Positions 10,100 to 20,836 of a stretch of 64,000 nucleotides of DNA are shown here, in pieces. Origin of the DNA: Chlorokybus atmophyticus (Eukaryota; Streptophyta; Chlorokybophyceae; Chlorokybales; Chlorokybaceae); the NCBI GenBank assembly GCA_009103225.1, contig RHPI01003533.1:1-64000 (forward strand), read 5' to 3'. The translations under genes and the position numbers were made by a program. How positions within the stretch are numbered: the stretch's first letter is position 1; each line of letters begins with the position of its first letter. The notes under the pieces were generated by a model. It saw only the letters and a program-made list of their open reading frames with translations. It was not told the origin of the DNA and made no database searches.

Positions 10100-10527
10100 T
10101 GTTGAAGGACTAGCATGCACATGTAGCTGAGGCAAGCATAGACACACAGAGACAGAGCTACCGCCACCAGAGCATACACAAGTCACATCACATTCATCTA
10201 TTACAAGTTGTCCGCTGGTTCTTATACCAGCCAGTTACACACGTCTACGTTTGCAAGCACTGCGTAAGCTATACTCAGCCTTTTGACGCGCTCTAAGCTG
10301 TAAGTGTGTTGTCTTCCTTACAACCAGAGCTTTCCAACAAGCTCTTACACGCCTAATATGAGTAAGTATACGCGGAGATACGAAGCAGTTAGTAAGGCTC
10401 CAGTCTGGAGTCCGGAGTCTGGTCCGACGATGCCATCTTGCTAAGTCCGGACCTAGTGCTCGTCCTTACGACCTTCTACTCCTGTGTGGAGGGTCGATGC
10501 TGATTGTATGTAGGAATACTCTCAACA
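10100..10527 (-). repeat. 3' LTR of copia-1
   Basis: Read on the minus strand it starts TGTTGAG and ends CTTCAACA, with a TGTTGA/TCAACA terminal inverted repeat. It matches 14588-15012 almost base for base. A short purine-rich stretch (GTGGGAG) precedes it on the element strand. Confidence 0.93.
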
Positions 10528-10569
10528 CTCCCACGCGAGCAGCTTGACCTCCAACGCTTGCTCCTGTAG

Positions 10570-13500
10570 TCAAACACAAATGCCAAGTCCTGCGCAACAA
10601 GTCTTGAACTTGAGCGATGACAATGGCTTTGTCATGAAGTCCGCCAGCATGCCATCAGTGTTGCAGTACTGGAACTCCACCTCCTTCCTTGTGACTCTGT
10701 CACGCACAAAGTGATGCATGACATCAATGTGCTTCGTCCTTGCCGAGGCGATAGGGTGCTTCAACAACTTGATGGCTCCTTGGTTGTCACAGTTGATGAC
10801 GATGCACGCCATTGGGTGCTCCAAGTCTGCCATGAGCTTGCGAAGCCAGAGTGCCTCCTTTACTGCTGCTGCCGCTGCCATGTACTCAGCCTCTGATGTA
10901 GATGCTGCTGTTGTTGGCTGCAGCCTGCTGTTCCAGCTTACCACGCTTCCGCTTAGCTTGAAGACGTAGCCTGTAGTGGACCTCTTGCTGTTGAGGTCAC
11001 CAGCAAAGTCCGAGTCGCAGTAGCCCTCCAACTCAGTGCTCCCGCTCCCAAACTTGATGCCGACTGTTGCGCTCCCAGCAACATAGCGTAGTACTCCCTT
11101 TGCTGCTCTCCAGTGCTCCATGCTCGGTGCAGACATGTAGCGAGCAAGTACTCCCACAGCATGTGCAACATTGGGACGTGTGCACACTGCCAGATAGAGC
11201 ATGCTGCCTACCAGCTCACCATATGGATATTGAGCCTTGTTGAGTACCTCCTCATCCTTTGCCTTGATGAGGGCAGTGCCAAGTGCCAACGGTGTGGTCT
11301 CGGTCTTCGCTTCAGTGAGCCCAAACTTGGTGACGAGTCTTCTCACCATCTGCTCCTGACTGATCTTGATTGTGCGAGCCGCCCTGTCGCGCTCAATCAC
11401 CATGCCAAGGAACCACTTGGCCTCTCCAAGATCACGAACTGAGAATGCTTGCTGTAGAGCAAGTTTCGTCTCCTGCAGGTGGTGCACCTGCCTGGCGGTG
11501 ATGATGATATCATCAACATACACGAGCAGCCAGACCTTGTTGTCTGCATGGATGAAGAGCCCAGGGTCTGCAGAGGATGCGGTGAAGCCAAGTGCCTCCA
11601 GCTCCTTGGTGAGCTTGATGTGCCACATACGCGGTGCCTGTCGCAGCCCGTACAGTGCCTTGATCAGCTTGCACGCTGTGCCTCTCTCCCCTTCTTCATA
11701 TCCAGGTGGTTGCTCGATGAAGATCTCCTCCTCCAGCTCTCCGTAGAGGAAGGCAGTCTTCACGTCGAGGTGATGCAGCTTGAGGTCCTCAGCGGCAACC
11801 ACAGCTAGCAGTGCACGGAAGGTGGTATGCTTACTTGCAGGTGCAAACACTTCGTTGAAGTCCACACCTTCCTGCTGCAAGAAGCCCTTTGCCACCAGTC
11901 TTGCCTTGTAGCGCTTAATGTTGCCCTGACCATCATGCTTCACCTTGAAGACCCATTTCACTGAAATGGTCTTCACTCCTTGCGGAATCTGCTCCAGTGA
12001 CCAAGTGTTGTTGGCATGGAGTGACGCAATCTCCTCGTCCATAGCACGTTGCCATTGCTCCGCATCTGGTGCCAACAATGCCTCCTCGTAGGTGCTTGGC
12101 TCCTCATGCTGCACACTAGCGACGTGTGCCTTGTGTAGGAAGTCAGGTGCCTTTCTCTCCCTCACTGGGTATCTCCGAGCTGCGTGCTCCTGCTGTTGGT
12201 ACGGCCCCTCTTGGCCTGCTACAGCTGAGTCCTGCTCACCCTTGTTGTTGATGATGGCCTTGCCTGTAGCCTCCATTGTTTCAGGATGCTCCGGCTGTGC
12301 TTCATCTTCAGGAAAGAAGCCTACTTCTGGTTATGATAATCCCTCGTGGAAAACCACCTCTCTGCTCACGATGATCTTCTGAGTGTCCTCGAGCAAGATT
12401 CTGTAAGCCTTGGAACCCGGTTCATAGCCAACGAAGATGCCCTTCTTGCTGACCGGCTCCAGCTTGTGCCTGAGCTGTTTGGGCACTAGTGCATATGCCG
12501 TGCATCCAAACACACGCATACCACTCACATCTGGTGTGGCTCCATAGAAGTGCTCCCACGGAGTCTTCTGCTCTGAGCTCACCGGAGACCTGTTGCGGAT
12601 GTAGTTGGCAGTGAGTACCGCCTCCTTCCACAAATTGTCTTCCATCTTTGTGTCGCTGAGCATGGCTCGAACACGCTCCAAGAGTGTCCTGCTGAGGCGT
12701 TCAGTTGCTCCATTCTGCTGCGGGGTGTAGGGTGCCGTTGTCTCGTGGCGTATGCCCTTGCTGGCGAAGAACTCCTTCGACTCCTTGTTGATGTAATCCC
12801 CTCCTCGATCACTCCTCATTGCCTTCATCTTGTTGCCAGACTGCGTCTCCAACAAGGCCACGACTGTGCGCACAGCTCCAGCAACTTCTGACTTGAGCGT
12901 CAATGGAAAGATGATGGACAGCTTGCTGTAGTCGTCGAGGAATGTAGCAAAGTACCTGGCCCCTCCCTTCTCCACAGTGCGCATAGGGCCACAGACATCC
13001 ATGTGCACAAGCTCGCAAGGATGTTGACTGCTAGAAGAGGATGATGGGAATGGCATAGCATGCTGCTTTGCAACCAGGCATGGTTCACAAAGTGCACCTG
13101 ATGCATTCTTGAGTTCTTCTGTCTTGAGATGGATGCCCTTGACCATCTTCTCAGCGACAAGGCGAGTGAGGTTGACGTAGCTGAGATGTCCGAACCTTCG
13201 ATGCCACAATGTTGGCGACTCCTTGTCCTTCACCACCATGGCTTGAATGTCTCTGTCTTGAGGCTGCTCCACGTGGTAGAGCCCTCCCGGATCAGCGATT
13301 CCAACCATGTGCACGACCCCATCAAGGATGACTGAGCAGCCACCCTTCCGAAATAGGATCTCCGCGCCTAAGCGCTCCGCAACCCTCACAGAGAATAGAC
13401 TCGCAATAGCCTTAGGAACATGCAGGACGTTGCGTAACAACACCTCGCGTAGTGTGTTACCAACCTTGCACTGGAGTCGTACATTGCCAACTCCCTCAGC

Positions 13501-14460
13501 CACCAGTACTTCGCCACCGAAGCCCGCCACCTTGATTGTGGACGTCAGCTTCTTGTAGCCCTCCATCACCACCTTGTTGGGTGTGAGATGACAATCGCAG
13601 CCAGAGTCCACCACCCAGAAAGCTGTGGCCGCCCTTGAACTGGATGCAGTGAAGGCGACATGTTTCTCCTTCTGTTGGTGCTCGTTGCCGCTGTTGCTGG
13701 TGCTTGCTCTAGGTTGCCCCTGTTGTTTCTTCCTACAGTCCTTCACAATGTGCCCCTTCCAACCACACCAGTGGCATGTGAGGTCTTTGTGACGAGGATT
13801 GCCTGGCTTGTTGCCCTTGTACTTCTCTTCATGGTTGCTCTTCTTTGCGTGCTTGCCGGTGTAGAAGGCGACGGCATCCGCTTGCTCGTCCTTCTTCACA
13901 GCCCTCTGCTCCACGGTGAGCAGCTTCGGTAGCACATCGTCCAACGTCAACTCCGATGATGACGTCTCCAGCAGGGTTGCGACGACCTCGTACTCTGCTG
14001 GTAGCCCTGCAACAATGGCCAGCACTACCTCCGTCTCCCCCATGTTGTGGCCGACGTTGATGAGGTCCGCCCACAGCTCTCTCGCGCGCGCAACATACTT
14101 TGTGATGGGTTCTGCTGCCTCCTTCCTGAGTGCGCTGAGCTGCTTGCGTAGATGCAACTTTCTGGCATTGTTCTTGGCTCTGAAAACGGCTGATAGCTTT
14201 TCCCAAGCTTGTCTACCATCTTCACATGCAGTGAGCATGGGAAAGTGATGCGGTTTGCTGTTCAACACACGCAAAGAGTGTGCTTCTGTTGAATGCTCTG
14301 ACCACACAGTGTTCGCTCCTGGTGTTGGTGGTGGTGCCTTCGGATCAACGTACTTCCACACCTTCTTGTGGATGAGCAAGGCCTTCATCTCCACGCACCA
14401 TGTGTTGTAGTTGTCGGTGTCCAGCTTTGCAATCTGCCCCTTGTCGTAGGTCGCCTCCAT
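10570..14460 (-). pseudogene. copia-1 Gag-Pol polyprotein, interrupted by one TAA stop
   Basis: From the ATG at 14460 a single frame runs to 10570 (1,297 codons), broken only by TAA at 12331-12333. The rearranged sister copy has CAA at the same position. Order: Gag (UBN2-type, QLSALRKEAAEPITKYVARARELW); CCHC knuckle CHWCGWKGHIVKDC; protease VVDSGCDCHLTPN; integrase HHCC (HRRFGHLS ... CEPCLVAKQ) and DDE core (MDVCGPM, RSDRGGDY, YTPQQNGATERLSR); RT with YVDD (WLLVYVDDIII); RNase H (YCDSDFAGDL, DNQGAIKLL, ADFMTKPL). Integrase before RT is diagnostic of Ty1/copia. The stop lies between integrase and RT, so Gag, protease and integrase could still be made. Confidence 0.93.
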
Positions 14461-14573
14461 TTCTGTCGAGCCTGCCTTTCTTGCAGTTGACACCCAAGGC
14501 TCTGCTACCAACAAGCTACCGTAGTGTAGAACTACTATGCACACAAGCTAGTCTCACACTCCTCAAGCGTAGT

Positions 14574-14587
14574 GTGGGCCCATAACC
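14574..14587 (-). promoter_or_regulatory. Primer-binding site matching the anticodon arm of initiator tRNA-Met (half-tRNA priming)
   Basis: Immediately inside the 5' LTR the element strand reads GGTTATGGGCCCAC. This is complementary to the anticodon stem-loop of plant/animal initiator tRNA-Met (around GGGCCCATAACC), not to the tRNA 3' end. Drosophila copia and Volvox Osser are known to use such a cleaved half-tRNA primer. The copia-2 element has a decayed version at the same place (from 20635). Confidence 0.8.
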
Positions 14588-15012
14588 TGTTGAAGGACTA
14601 GCATGCACATGTAGCTGAGGCAAGCATGGATGCACAGAGACAGAGCTACCGCCACCAGAGCATACACAGATCACATCACATTCATCTATTACAAGTTGTC
14701 CGCTGGTTCTTATATCAGCCAGTTACACACACGTCTACATTTGCAAGCACTGCGTAAGCTATACTCAGCCTTTTGACGCGCTTTAAGCTGTGTTGTCTTT
14801 CTTACAACCAGAGCTTTCCAACAAGCTCTTACACGCCTAATATGAGTAAGTATACGCGGAGATACGAAGCAGTTAGTAAGGCTCCAGTCTGGAGTCCGGA
14901 GTCTGGTCCGACGACGCCATCTTGCTAAGTCCGGACCTAGTGCTCGTCCTTACGACCTTCTACTCCTGTGTGGAGGGTCGATGCTGATCGTATGTAGGAA
15001 TGACTCTCAACA
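14588..15012 (-). repeat. 5' LTR of copia-1
   Basis: It is 425 bp and nearly identical to 10100-10527, with the same TGTTGA/TCAACA ends. The primer-binding site abuts its inner end. Confidence 0.93.
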
Positions 15013-16059
15013 CATTAGCCTTGAAGTCCACAGCCCCATCGATATTGGGTTGGATGACAGAGGGCATAGTTTGCTATCTGCTATGTGCACGCTCTGGCAT
15101 CACTGCCCATAAGCAGAAGTATGTTATGCCCCACTGTCTGCGTCTACCAGCCTTTATTGGGCATGCCTACCTCAAAACCCTCGCCCGGCCTATCAGCATA
15201 CCGACCCACGCGCGTCACTGACCAGTAGCTAGGTCATGACTCTAGGTTAGCTCATGACCATAGCCTACATAGGCACCGCGCGTAGCTGTTCAGTTGTAAG
15301 TTCACTTATAAATTGTGTTCCATATCGAGTAGGGAATTCCGCGGAAATAGCCTTGATATGACTGCTAGTTTATGTTCTAAACAGTCATCATTTGATTTGT
15401 GTAAGTAGTCACGCTGTTCACCGGATCAGCTGGTGACACTGTGAGAGAGAAAGCTAAGAGCTTGTGAAGCGGCTTGAACCACGGACACGCCGTCCCGGTT
15501 ACCAAGAAACCCCTCACCATGTGAGAGCCTGTGCATGTTCGTGTGGACCGCGCTTGTCATTGCTGTGAGCTTGGTGTGCTTGGTTGCGGTGTGTGTGTTG
15601 GCATCAATCGAGGCATAACATCCACATATTGCTTGCTCATTCACCTCACTTACCAGTGTAACATATTTTTACACTCATGCAAAGAACTGTGTAAACAGCA
15701 CTACCTATGATGTGGCTTGTCGACTCACAGTGTCACCCTCTACGCTCAAGTAAGTGCGTCGCATTCTACATCAAATAGCGCAGTCTGTAGCTTGGGATAC
15801 ATCCCTGTGCATTGGTATATATATATATATATATATATATTCACTGTCATCACATAGTGCACACACAAGCACTAGTGTGGTGAGTGGCAGCGGTATTAAG
15901 ACAGGTAGTAGAGCACAAACACTCTACCCTGCGTACACTTTCACCTGTCGACTAGCTGTACGAGCAGGCCCACCCCGTTCTCTTCAATAGACAAGGGTAA
16001 CCTCAGATGTTGGAGCCCAACCTCCAATCTCACCTACGAGCAGACCAGCAACGGGAGCA
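15013..16059. other. Region upstream of gypsy-2 gag; possible leader or LTR, boundaries not resolved
   Basis: No coding ORF is convincing. A TATA-like element (CTTATAAATT, near 15307) suggests promoter DNA, as expected if this is the 5' LTR or leader of the gypsy-2 element whose gag starts near 16060. I could not find a matching 3' copy beyond 32760. A (TA)n tract lies at 15816-15841. Confidence 0.35.
15816..15841. repeat. (TA)n microsatellite
   Basis: Thirteen uninterrupted TA units. Confidence 0.95.
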
Positions 16060-17702
16060 ATGATCGCAGCAGTAGGGGCTCGCGTTTTGTCTCCGGCTTC
16101 ACTCCGTGCAGGTCTACTCCTCGCCATCGAGCTTCCCCACTCTTGTCCGACAGTGACGACTACGAGATGGAGTCTTCCAGCTCAACCACATCCCTACGCT
16201 TCTTTGGACGTGTTGGCACTACCTTGCTGGGCGAATTTATCAACAAGTTCCCATCCTAAGATGCGACAGCAAGCTCTGAAGAACAAAGACAAGTCAGATG
16301 AGCTTTCTTTTCACAACGAAGCTCAGTATCTGAACTACAAAGCACACAATGTCCGAAAATCTGTTGCTGAACTGCATCGAGTTGATGACTATGGCGAGCT
16401 CGCCAGCACCATAGCATGTGTGTCACTGCATAGTCTCGCAACCGTCTTTCCACCTGCCACTCCCGCGGCAGTCACTGGCTTGTCCATAGCGGCAGCCATC
16501 GATAGGGCAGAGGAGGAGGAACTTGAGTTGGTGATCGTCAACCTGACCCCTGCAGAGATTGAGACTAAGACGGCTGCACGACGGGCTCGGATTTTGGACC
16601 GTTTGCTGCTATCCTTGAAGAACAGCGAGCTGTTGCCGTTAAGGTGGGCACACCTCTACTTCTGGCAGCACCGGGCTCTCGTGCGGGAGGCAGTGCTTTC
16701 ACCCTTGGGTCAGTCGCACTGCGCGCACCAGCCATCACTGTAGGTGCTGCCATCTTTAACTCTCCACTCAAGGACTTATACGCTGCACTTCGTCGCACCT
16801 TCCCACCTCAGACCATCAGCAAAGTGGAGGAGCTGAGACGGTTCCGACGCAAACCAAACGAGGACCCTCTGCGCCTGTACTCCAGACTGCAAGGGCTGTT
16901 GAAAGACATCGATTACAAGATTGTCAGTGACGAGGCTGCTGCCGTGGTGTATGTCGATGATTTGGATGCCACCCTGAGCGAGTCGACGCGCCCGACCCTA
17001 AACTACAGCAGGCCCCTTGCCTACACGCTCAAGGAAGCTTTCGAGACTGCACAAGCCATCCATAAGCGCTTGGAGTATGAGAAGGCAGTGCTGGACACCA
17101 ATCGCAGTGCCTTACGGCCTGTAGCCAGCACAACTAATGAGCGTCCTCGCCGCAAACGTGGCCGGGACGCTCCACCAGCACGCGGCAAAGGGAAACGGTC
17201 AGCACATACTGCTTTGCCTGCCCCTGTGCTGTGTCATTGCTGTGGACGGTGTGGGCACTACAAAAATGAGTGCAACAAAGAGTACTCAACCGTGGTCTGC
17301 GACTACTGTCACAAGACGGGCCGCTTGAAGTCCGTCTGTTGGCTTAGGTTCCTTGAGTTGAGACCTGACAAAATCTACAACGGCACCAACTCTGGTGGTT
17401 ACAACAGCAACAACACTGGAGGCCATACCGGCACCAACTCTGGTGGCTACAATAGCAACTACACCGAAGGCCATAACAACAACAACAATTACGCCACCCC
17501 CCGCAAGGAAGAGCAAGGCTACAGGGGGAAGAATCATCCTCCTAAGCGCAAGGGACCTGATGGACGTCCGCGCGCTGCTGCTGTTGCCGCCAAGGCTCCA
17601 GCCAACCCGCCAGCTGATGACCATATTGCTGCCCTCATGGCGCGTATGGCACGCTTGCAAGACAAGGAGCAGGACTACCGCGCCTGCTACTCTGTCCGAT
17701 GA
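16060..17702 (+). pseudogene. gypsy-2 Gag (frameshifted), zinc knuckles and Gly/Asn repeats
   Basis: Two overlapping frames (16060-16743 and 16644-17702) encode one Gag. The first holds a Glu-rich helical part. The second holds a Gag core-like stretch (RRFRRKPNEDPLRLYSRL) and a zinc knuckle CHCCGRCGHYKNEC (CX2CX4HX4C). A second knuckle, CDYCHKTGRLKSVC, has Arg in place of the expected His. A short repeat follows (NSGGYNSN ... NSGGYNSN), then a basic tail. The frame change within about 100 bp is a decay frameshift rather than a splice; no GT-AG pair is needed to explain it. Confidence 0.75.
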
Positions 17703-19433
17703 GCACTGATGGCTCCAAAATGCACGAGAGACACGAGCACTCCATTACGCGTTCAACCACCTTAACGAGCTTGAGGGGAAGCCGCAACATCGTCAGCAGC
17801 TACCTCTTTGTAAGCCACCTGTGGTGCATCAGCAGCAACATCTACACCGGCTACAACGTCGATGCCATCAACGTCAGCAACAACTACCCCCGTTGCACCA
17901 AGGGTTGGTAGATTAATGGGCACCGTGACGCCAACACTGGTGAGCACGATGGTAACAGCCACTGCAGCGGTAAAGCGCACCGGTTGCTCCAGTTGCAGCA
18001 CACCACTTATGTCAACAATAATTAGGATCACTCTTGCGCCACTGAGCGGCACTATCGCAACCATTGCCAGTGCCATTGTCGAGTCCGCTACCACTGCAGC
18101 GACGCGTGCAGCAACGTTCCCCGTCCTCGACATCACACATGCTGTCCCACGAGGCCAACAAGCTAAGCGCGCATGCGAGACCATCATGCATGGAGCAGAT
18201 CCCACTACCATTGCTCTTGGGCGCGGAGGAGAGCGCACAACGCGCGTTGAATGCAGTGATCGCGTCTTCCCACTGCCTGAGTAATACACCCTGCCAAAAT
18301 TGGGGAAGCACGACACCTCTCGCCGTTGAGCCTAACCTTAAGCAGGCGAGGGCGCTGGCCCAACAAACCAGGGGGATGATTGCCCCGCTGCTACCCGCCT
18401 TGGTGGAAGACTTGCCTGATGAGCAACGGGATTTATAGAGAGGCTACCTTACACCACAAGGGTGTACACAACGGGATGGAGCAGGCTCAATTGAAGAACA
18501 GCAAGTTCGCACTGCCTTGTTGCGACAAGCAACCATGCTACATAGACAAGAAGGCATCGGCCTGAGACGGATGATGGGGATGCGAAAAGGTGGCAATGCA
18601 GCGCGAGCAAGACTCGTGACTTGGCTAGTCACTAATTACCCCGCGGTCCCTTTGTTCGCATTTGGCATTGGATTACTATGGTTGGACGCCTTTTTTCGCT
18701 ACGACAAGCCTATGACGAGTTTGCCTCGGCAGCCACTGACACCTTAAAAGGAGCTCAAGAGGCCATACTGAGGTTGCCATGGGTGGAAGCAGCGCGACAA
18801 TGCAGACGCATCGCAGCTGCTTATGAGCAACACGTTCAACAGCCAGATATCTACCTCACTGTACGTACACGAGCAACAACGGTGCTAGAAGTGGGGGTAG
18901 TCAACGGCAGATGGGATGCCTACATGGCAGGAATTTTAAGGGTTCCCACCATCACTCACGACATCACAGCGCGGCTCTTGCGCGCATTGTATCTCCAGCC
19001 TATGCCTTAGAACTATCGCTGGAGTGACGTGGTCAACAATGCAACAGCCATATGAAAATGTACACTGGTCAAAGAGGCGGCTCATGCTGTTCGCTGGAAT
19101 CATGCGGAAGAACAGGCTGCATGGGAGGAGGCGGGCCCACAAACACCCGGTCCTCCAGGGTTTCCCCCACTGACATAGACCGCCGCCGCCAGACATGACC
19201 TAGCCACACAAAGGCGCAATCCCCCTGCGCCACAACTAGGGCAGCCACATGCAGCACCGCCAGCACCCAGGCCGTAGCGAGTATACCAACAGCCAAGACA
19301 AGGACGGTTTGGGCCAAGCCGCGGACAAGGAGGTTCTTAAGATTCAGCCGCTCGAGAGGCGCTTGCCGCACTGCGCTCGACCCCACCGGAGGAGACCGCA
19401 GCAGCAGTCACCCCACGCACACGCTACCAACAC
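17703..19433 (+). pseudogene. Degraded gag-pol linker of gypsy-2
   Basis: Several 60-140-codon frames follow one another (17862-18284, 18064-18438, 18678-19010) with composition like the flanking element but no recognisable motif. The part at 18678-19010 is helical (RQAYDEFASAATDTLKGAQE). It is best read as an interrupted continuation of the gypsy-2 polyprotein. Confidence 0.45.
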
Positions 19434-19468
19434 TTGATGTGCAGACGCTTGAAGCGTCTGCACATCAA
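19434..19468. repeat. Perfect 35-bp palindrome at the start of the protease ORF
   Basis: The arm 19434-19450 (TTGATGTGCAGACGCTT) is exactly complementary to 19452-19468, with a single central base. It sits at the entry of the gypsy-2 protease frame. Confidence 0.92.
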
Positions 19469-20054
19469 TGCCAATGCAGCCATGATCGCCAACAAAGGCA
19501 AGCATGTTACCATTTACGGTCGAGCACCCAAGCACGTGATGCTGGACTCTAGAGCCCAGCCTGTCATCATCAGACGCTACCTCGCCCGCGACCTCGGCAT
19601 CACCAGCGCTAAGCTAATGCCCTGCCTATACGTGCTCGACGCAGCAACCGGCAGCCGTAACAAGGTGATTGGCATCACCAAGCAGGCCCTCTGCGTTTGC
19701 TTGACAGGGTTGGACCCTTCCCACAGCACTGAGGTCGTACAAAAGTGTGTGGTCACCGATGCGGGATCGTTCAACCTGCTGCTGGGACCGGACTTCGACT
19801 TTCCTGATGGCATGGGGCTGGACTGCTGGACAGAGAAGGCATGGTTTCGTCCCCATTGGAACGAGGAGGATGGAGAGGTTCAGGGATACCTGCCTCTCAA
19901 GCTGGTGGCTTGCACTCGCTCTCACCAAAGGTCAGCTGCAACAGCCACCTACAGGTTAGCTCCAACAACCACTTACAGGTTAGCAGCAGTGGGCACCCAC
20001 AATCCTGGCCAGGACTCTCATATCCCATGCAATGAGTCCGGAGGATGCCATTAA
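19434..20054 (+). pseudogene. gypsy-2 retropepsin-like protease segment
   Basis: The frame contains HVMLDSRAQPVIIRRYLARDLGI, where the expected active-site DSGAQ reads DSRAQ, so Gly is replaced by Arg and the enzyme should be inactive. A typical second half follows (FNLLLGPDFDFPDGMGLDCW). It ends in a Thr/Tyr-rich repeat. Just downstream (20055-20147) the frame continues (APYERRWCAQVVAHLLL) until the copia-2 insertion. Confidence 0.7.
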
Positions 20055-20142
20055 GGAAGTGGCCCAATTAGCACCATATGAACGCCGTTGGTGCGCACAA
20101 GTGGTCGCACATCTATTATTGACCAAACCACGGCTCACTGCA

Positions 20143-20147
20143 CGGTT
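20143..20147. repeat. Target-site duplication CGGTT of copia-2 (second copy 27984-27988)
   Basis: The same five bases directly flank both LTR ends. Confidence 0.9.
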
Positions 20148-20634
20148 TGTTGGAGTATAGAACCAGATTCTGCCGTCTCCAGACTCCAGTCAGCTTAATC
20201 TGGCTATGTACTTAGTAGTTTTGTACTTAGCAATATATTGCAGTATAGAACATGGCTCTGCCGTCTCCAGACTGCAGTCAGCTTAGTCTGGCTAAGTACT
20301 CAGTAAATTCGTACTTCGCAGACTCTAGACATGTCGAGTTTCCTGACAGTTTTGACAGTCAAGGCGGTTTCGACCATGTAAGTCTGTATTAGAGTTTTGT
20401 GTTGACCTAACCTGACTTATATGACTACTTGGTAGTTAGAATGGTTATTTGGGTATAAGGGGACGCCCATACACATTTGAATAGTTCACTTGTGCTTCAG
20501 TCTGGTGGCGGCGAGGCCAAATTCATGCGTAGCCTGGATTGGGTTTGGTCTAGCGTAATCTGATTGGTCGTTCTGCTTGCACAAACTATTTAAGAGTGTT
20601 GCGTATCCCCGCCTAAATAGCTCACATCTTAACA
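20148..20634 (+). repeat. 5' LTR of copia-2
   Basis: 487 bp, TG...CA ends. It is followed at 20635 by GGTTATTGACCCAC, a mutated form of the half-tRNA-iMet primer site seen intact in copia-1. Confidence 0.9.
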
Positions 20635-20836
20635 GGTTATTGACCCACATACGCTGGGTATTGAGCTGGTATAGGCATTTTTGCAAAACATTTACTTTGA
20701 AAGTAGCTTTTTCTGAGTCTGTGCCATTCTGTGAGACTGTGGAGGTCTAGGCGCCTGAAACTGCTTTTTCTTGGCCTGATTTGGGCTTGTTTTTTAGCAG
20801 GGGGGTTGTTGTGACGACCAGCTACGACAAGGTGGT

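Larger units (their letters stand above)
10100..15012 (-). mobile_element. Ty1/copia LTR retrotransposon (copia-1), nearly intact
   Basis: Two near-identical LTRs of 428 and 425 bp bound one long gag-pol frame on the minus strand. Differences between the LTRs are few, so the insertion is recent. The primer-binding site is intact. Only one in-frame stop interrupts the polyprotein. No 5-bp target duplication is visible: the flanks read TTTTG on the left and CATTA on the right, which suggests a rearrangement or a recombinant of two insertions. Related copies in the window are a rearranged one (24108-26857) and a solo LTR (28930-29353). Confidence 0.95.

Noticed and set aside
10095-15017. Target-site duplication for copia-1
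   Set aside because: The five bases next to the two LTRs (TTTTG and CATTA) do not match.
15013-16059. 5' LTR of gypsy-2 with defined ends
   Set aside because: A TATA-like box is present, but no matching 3' LTR, primer-binding site or TG...CA boundary could be established.
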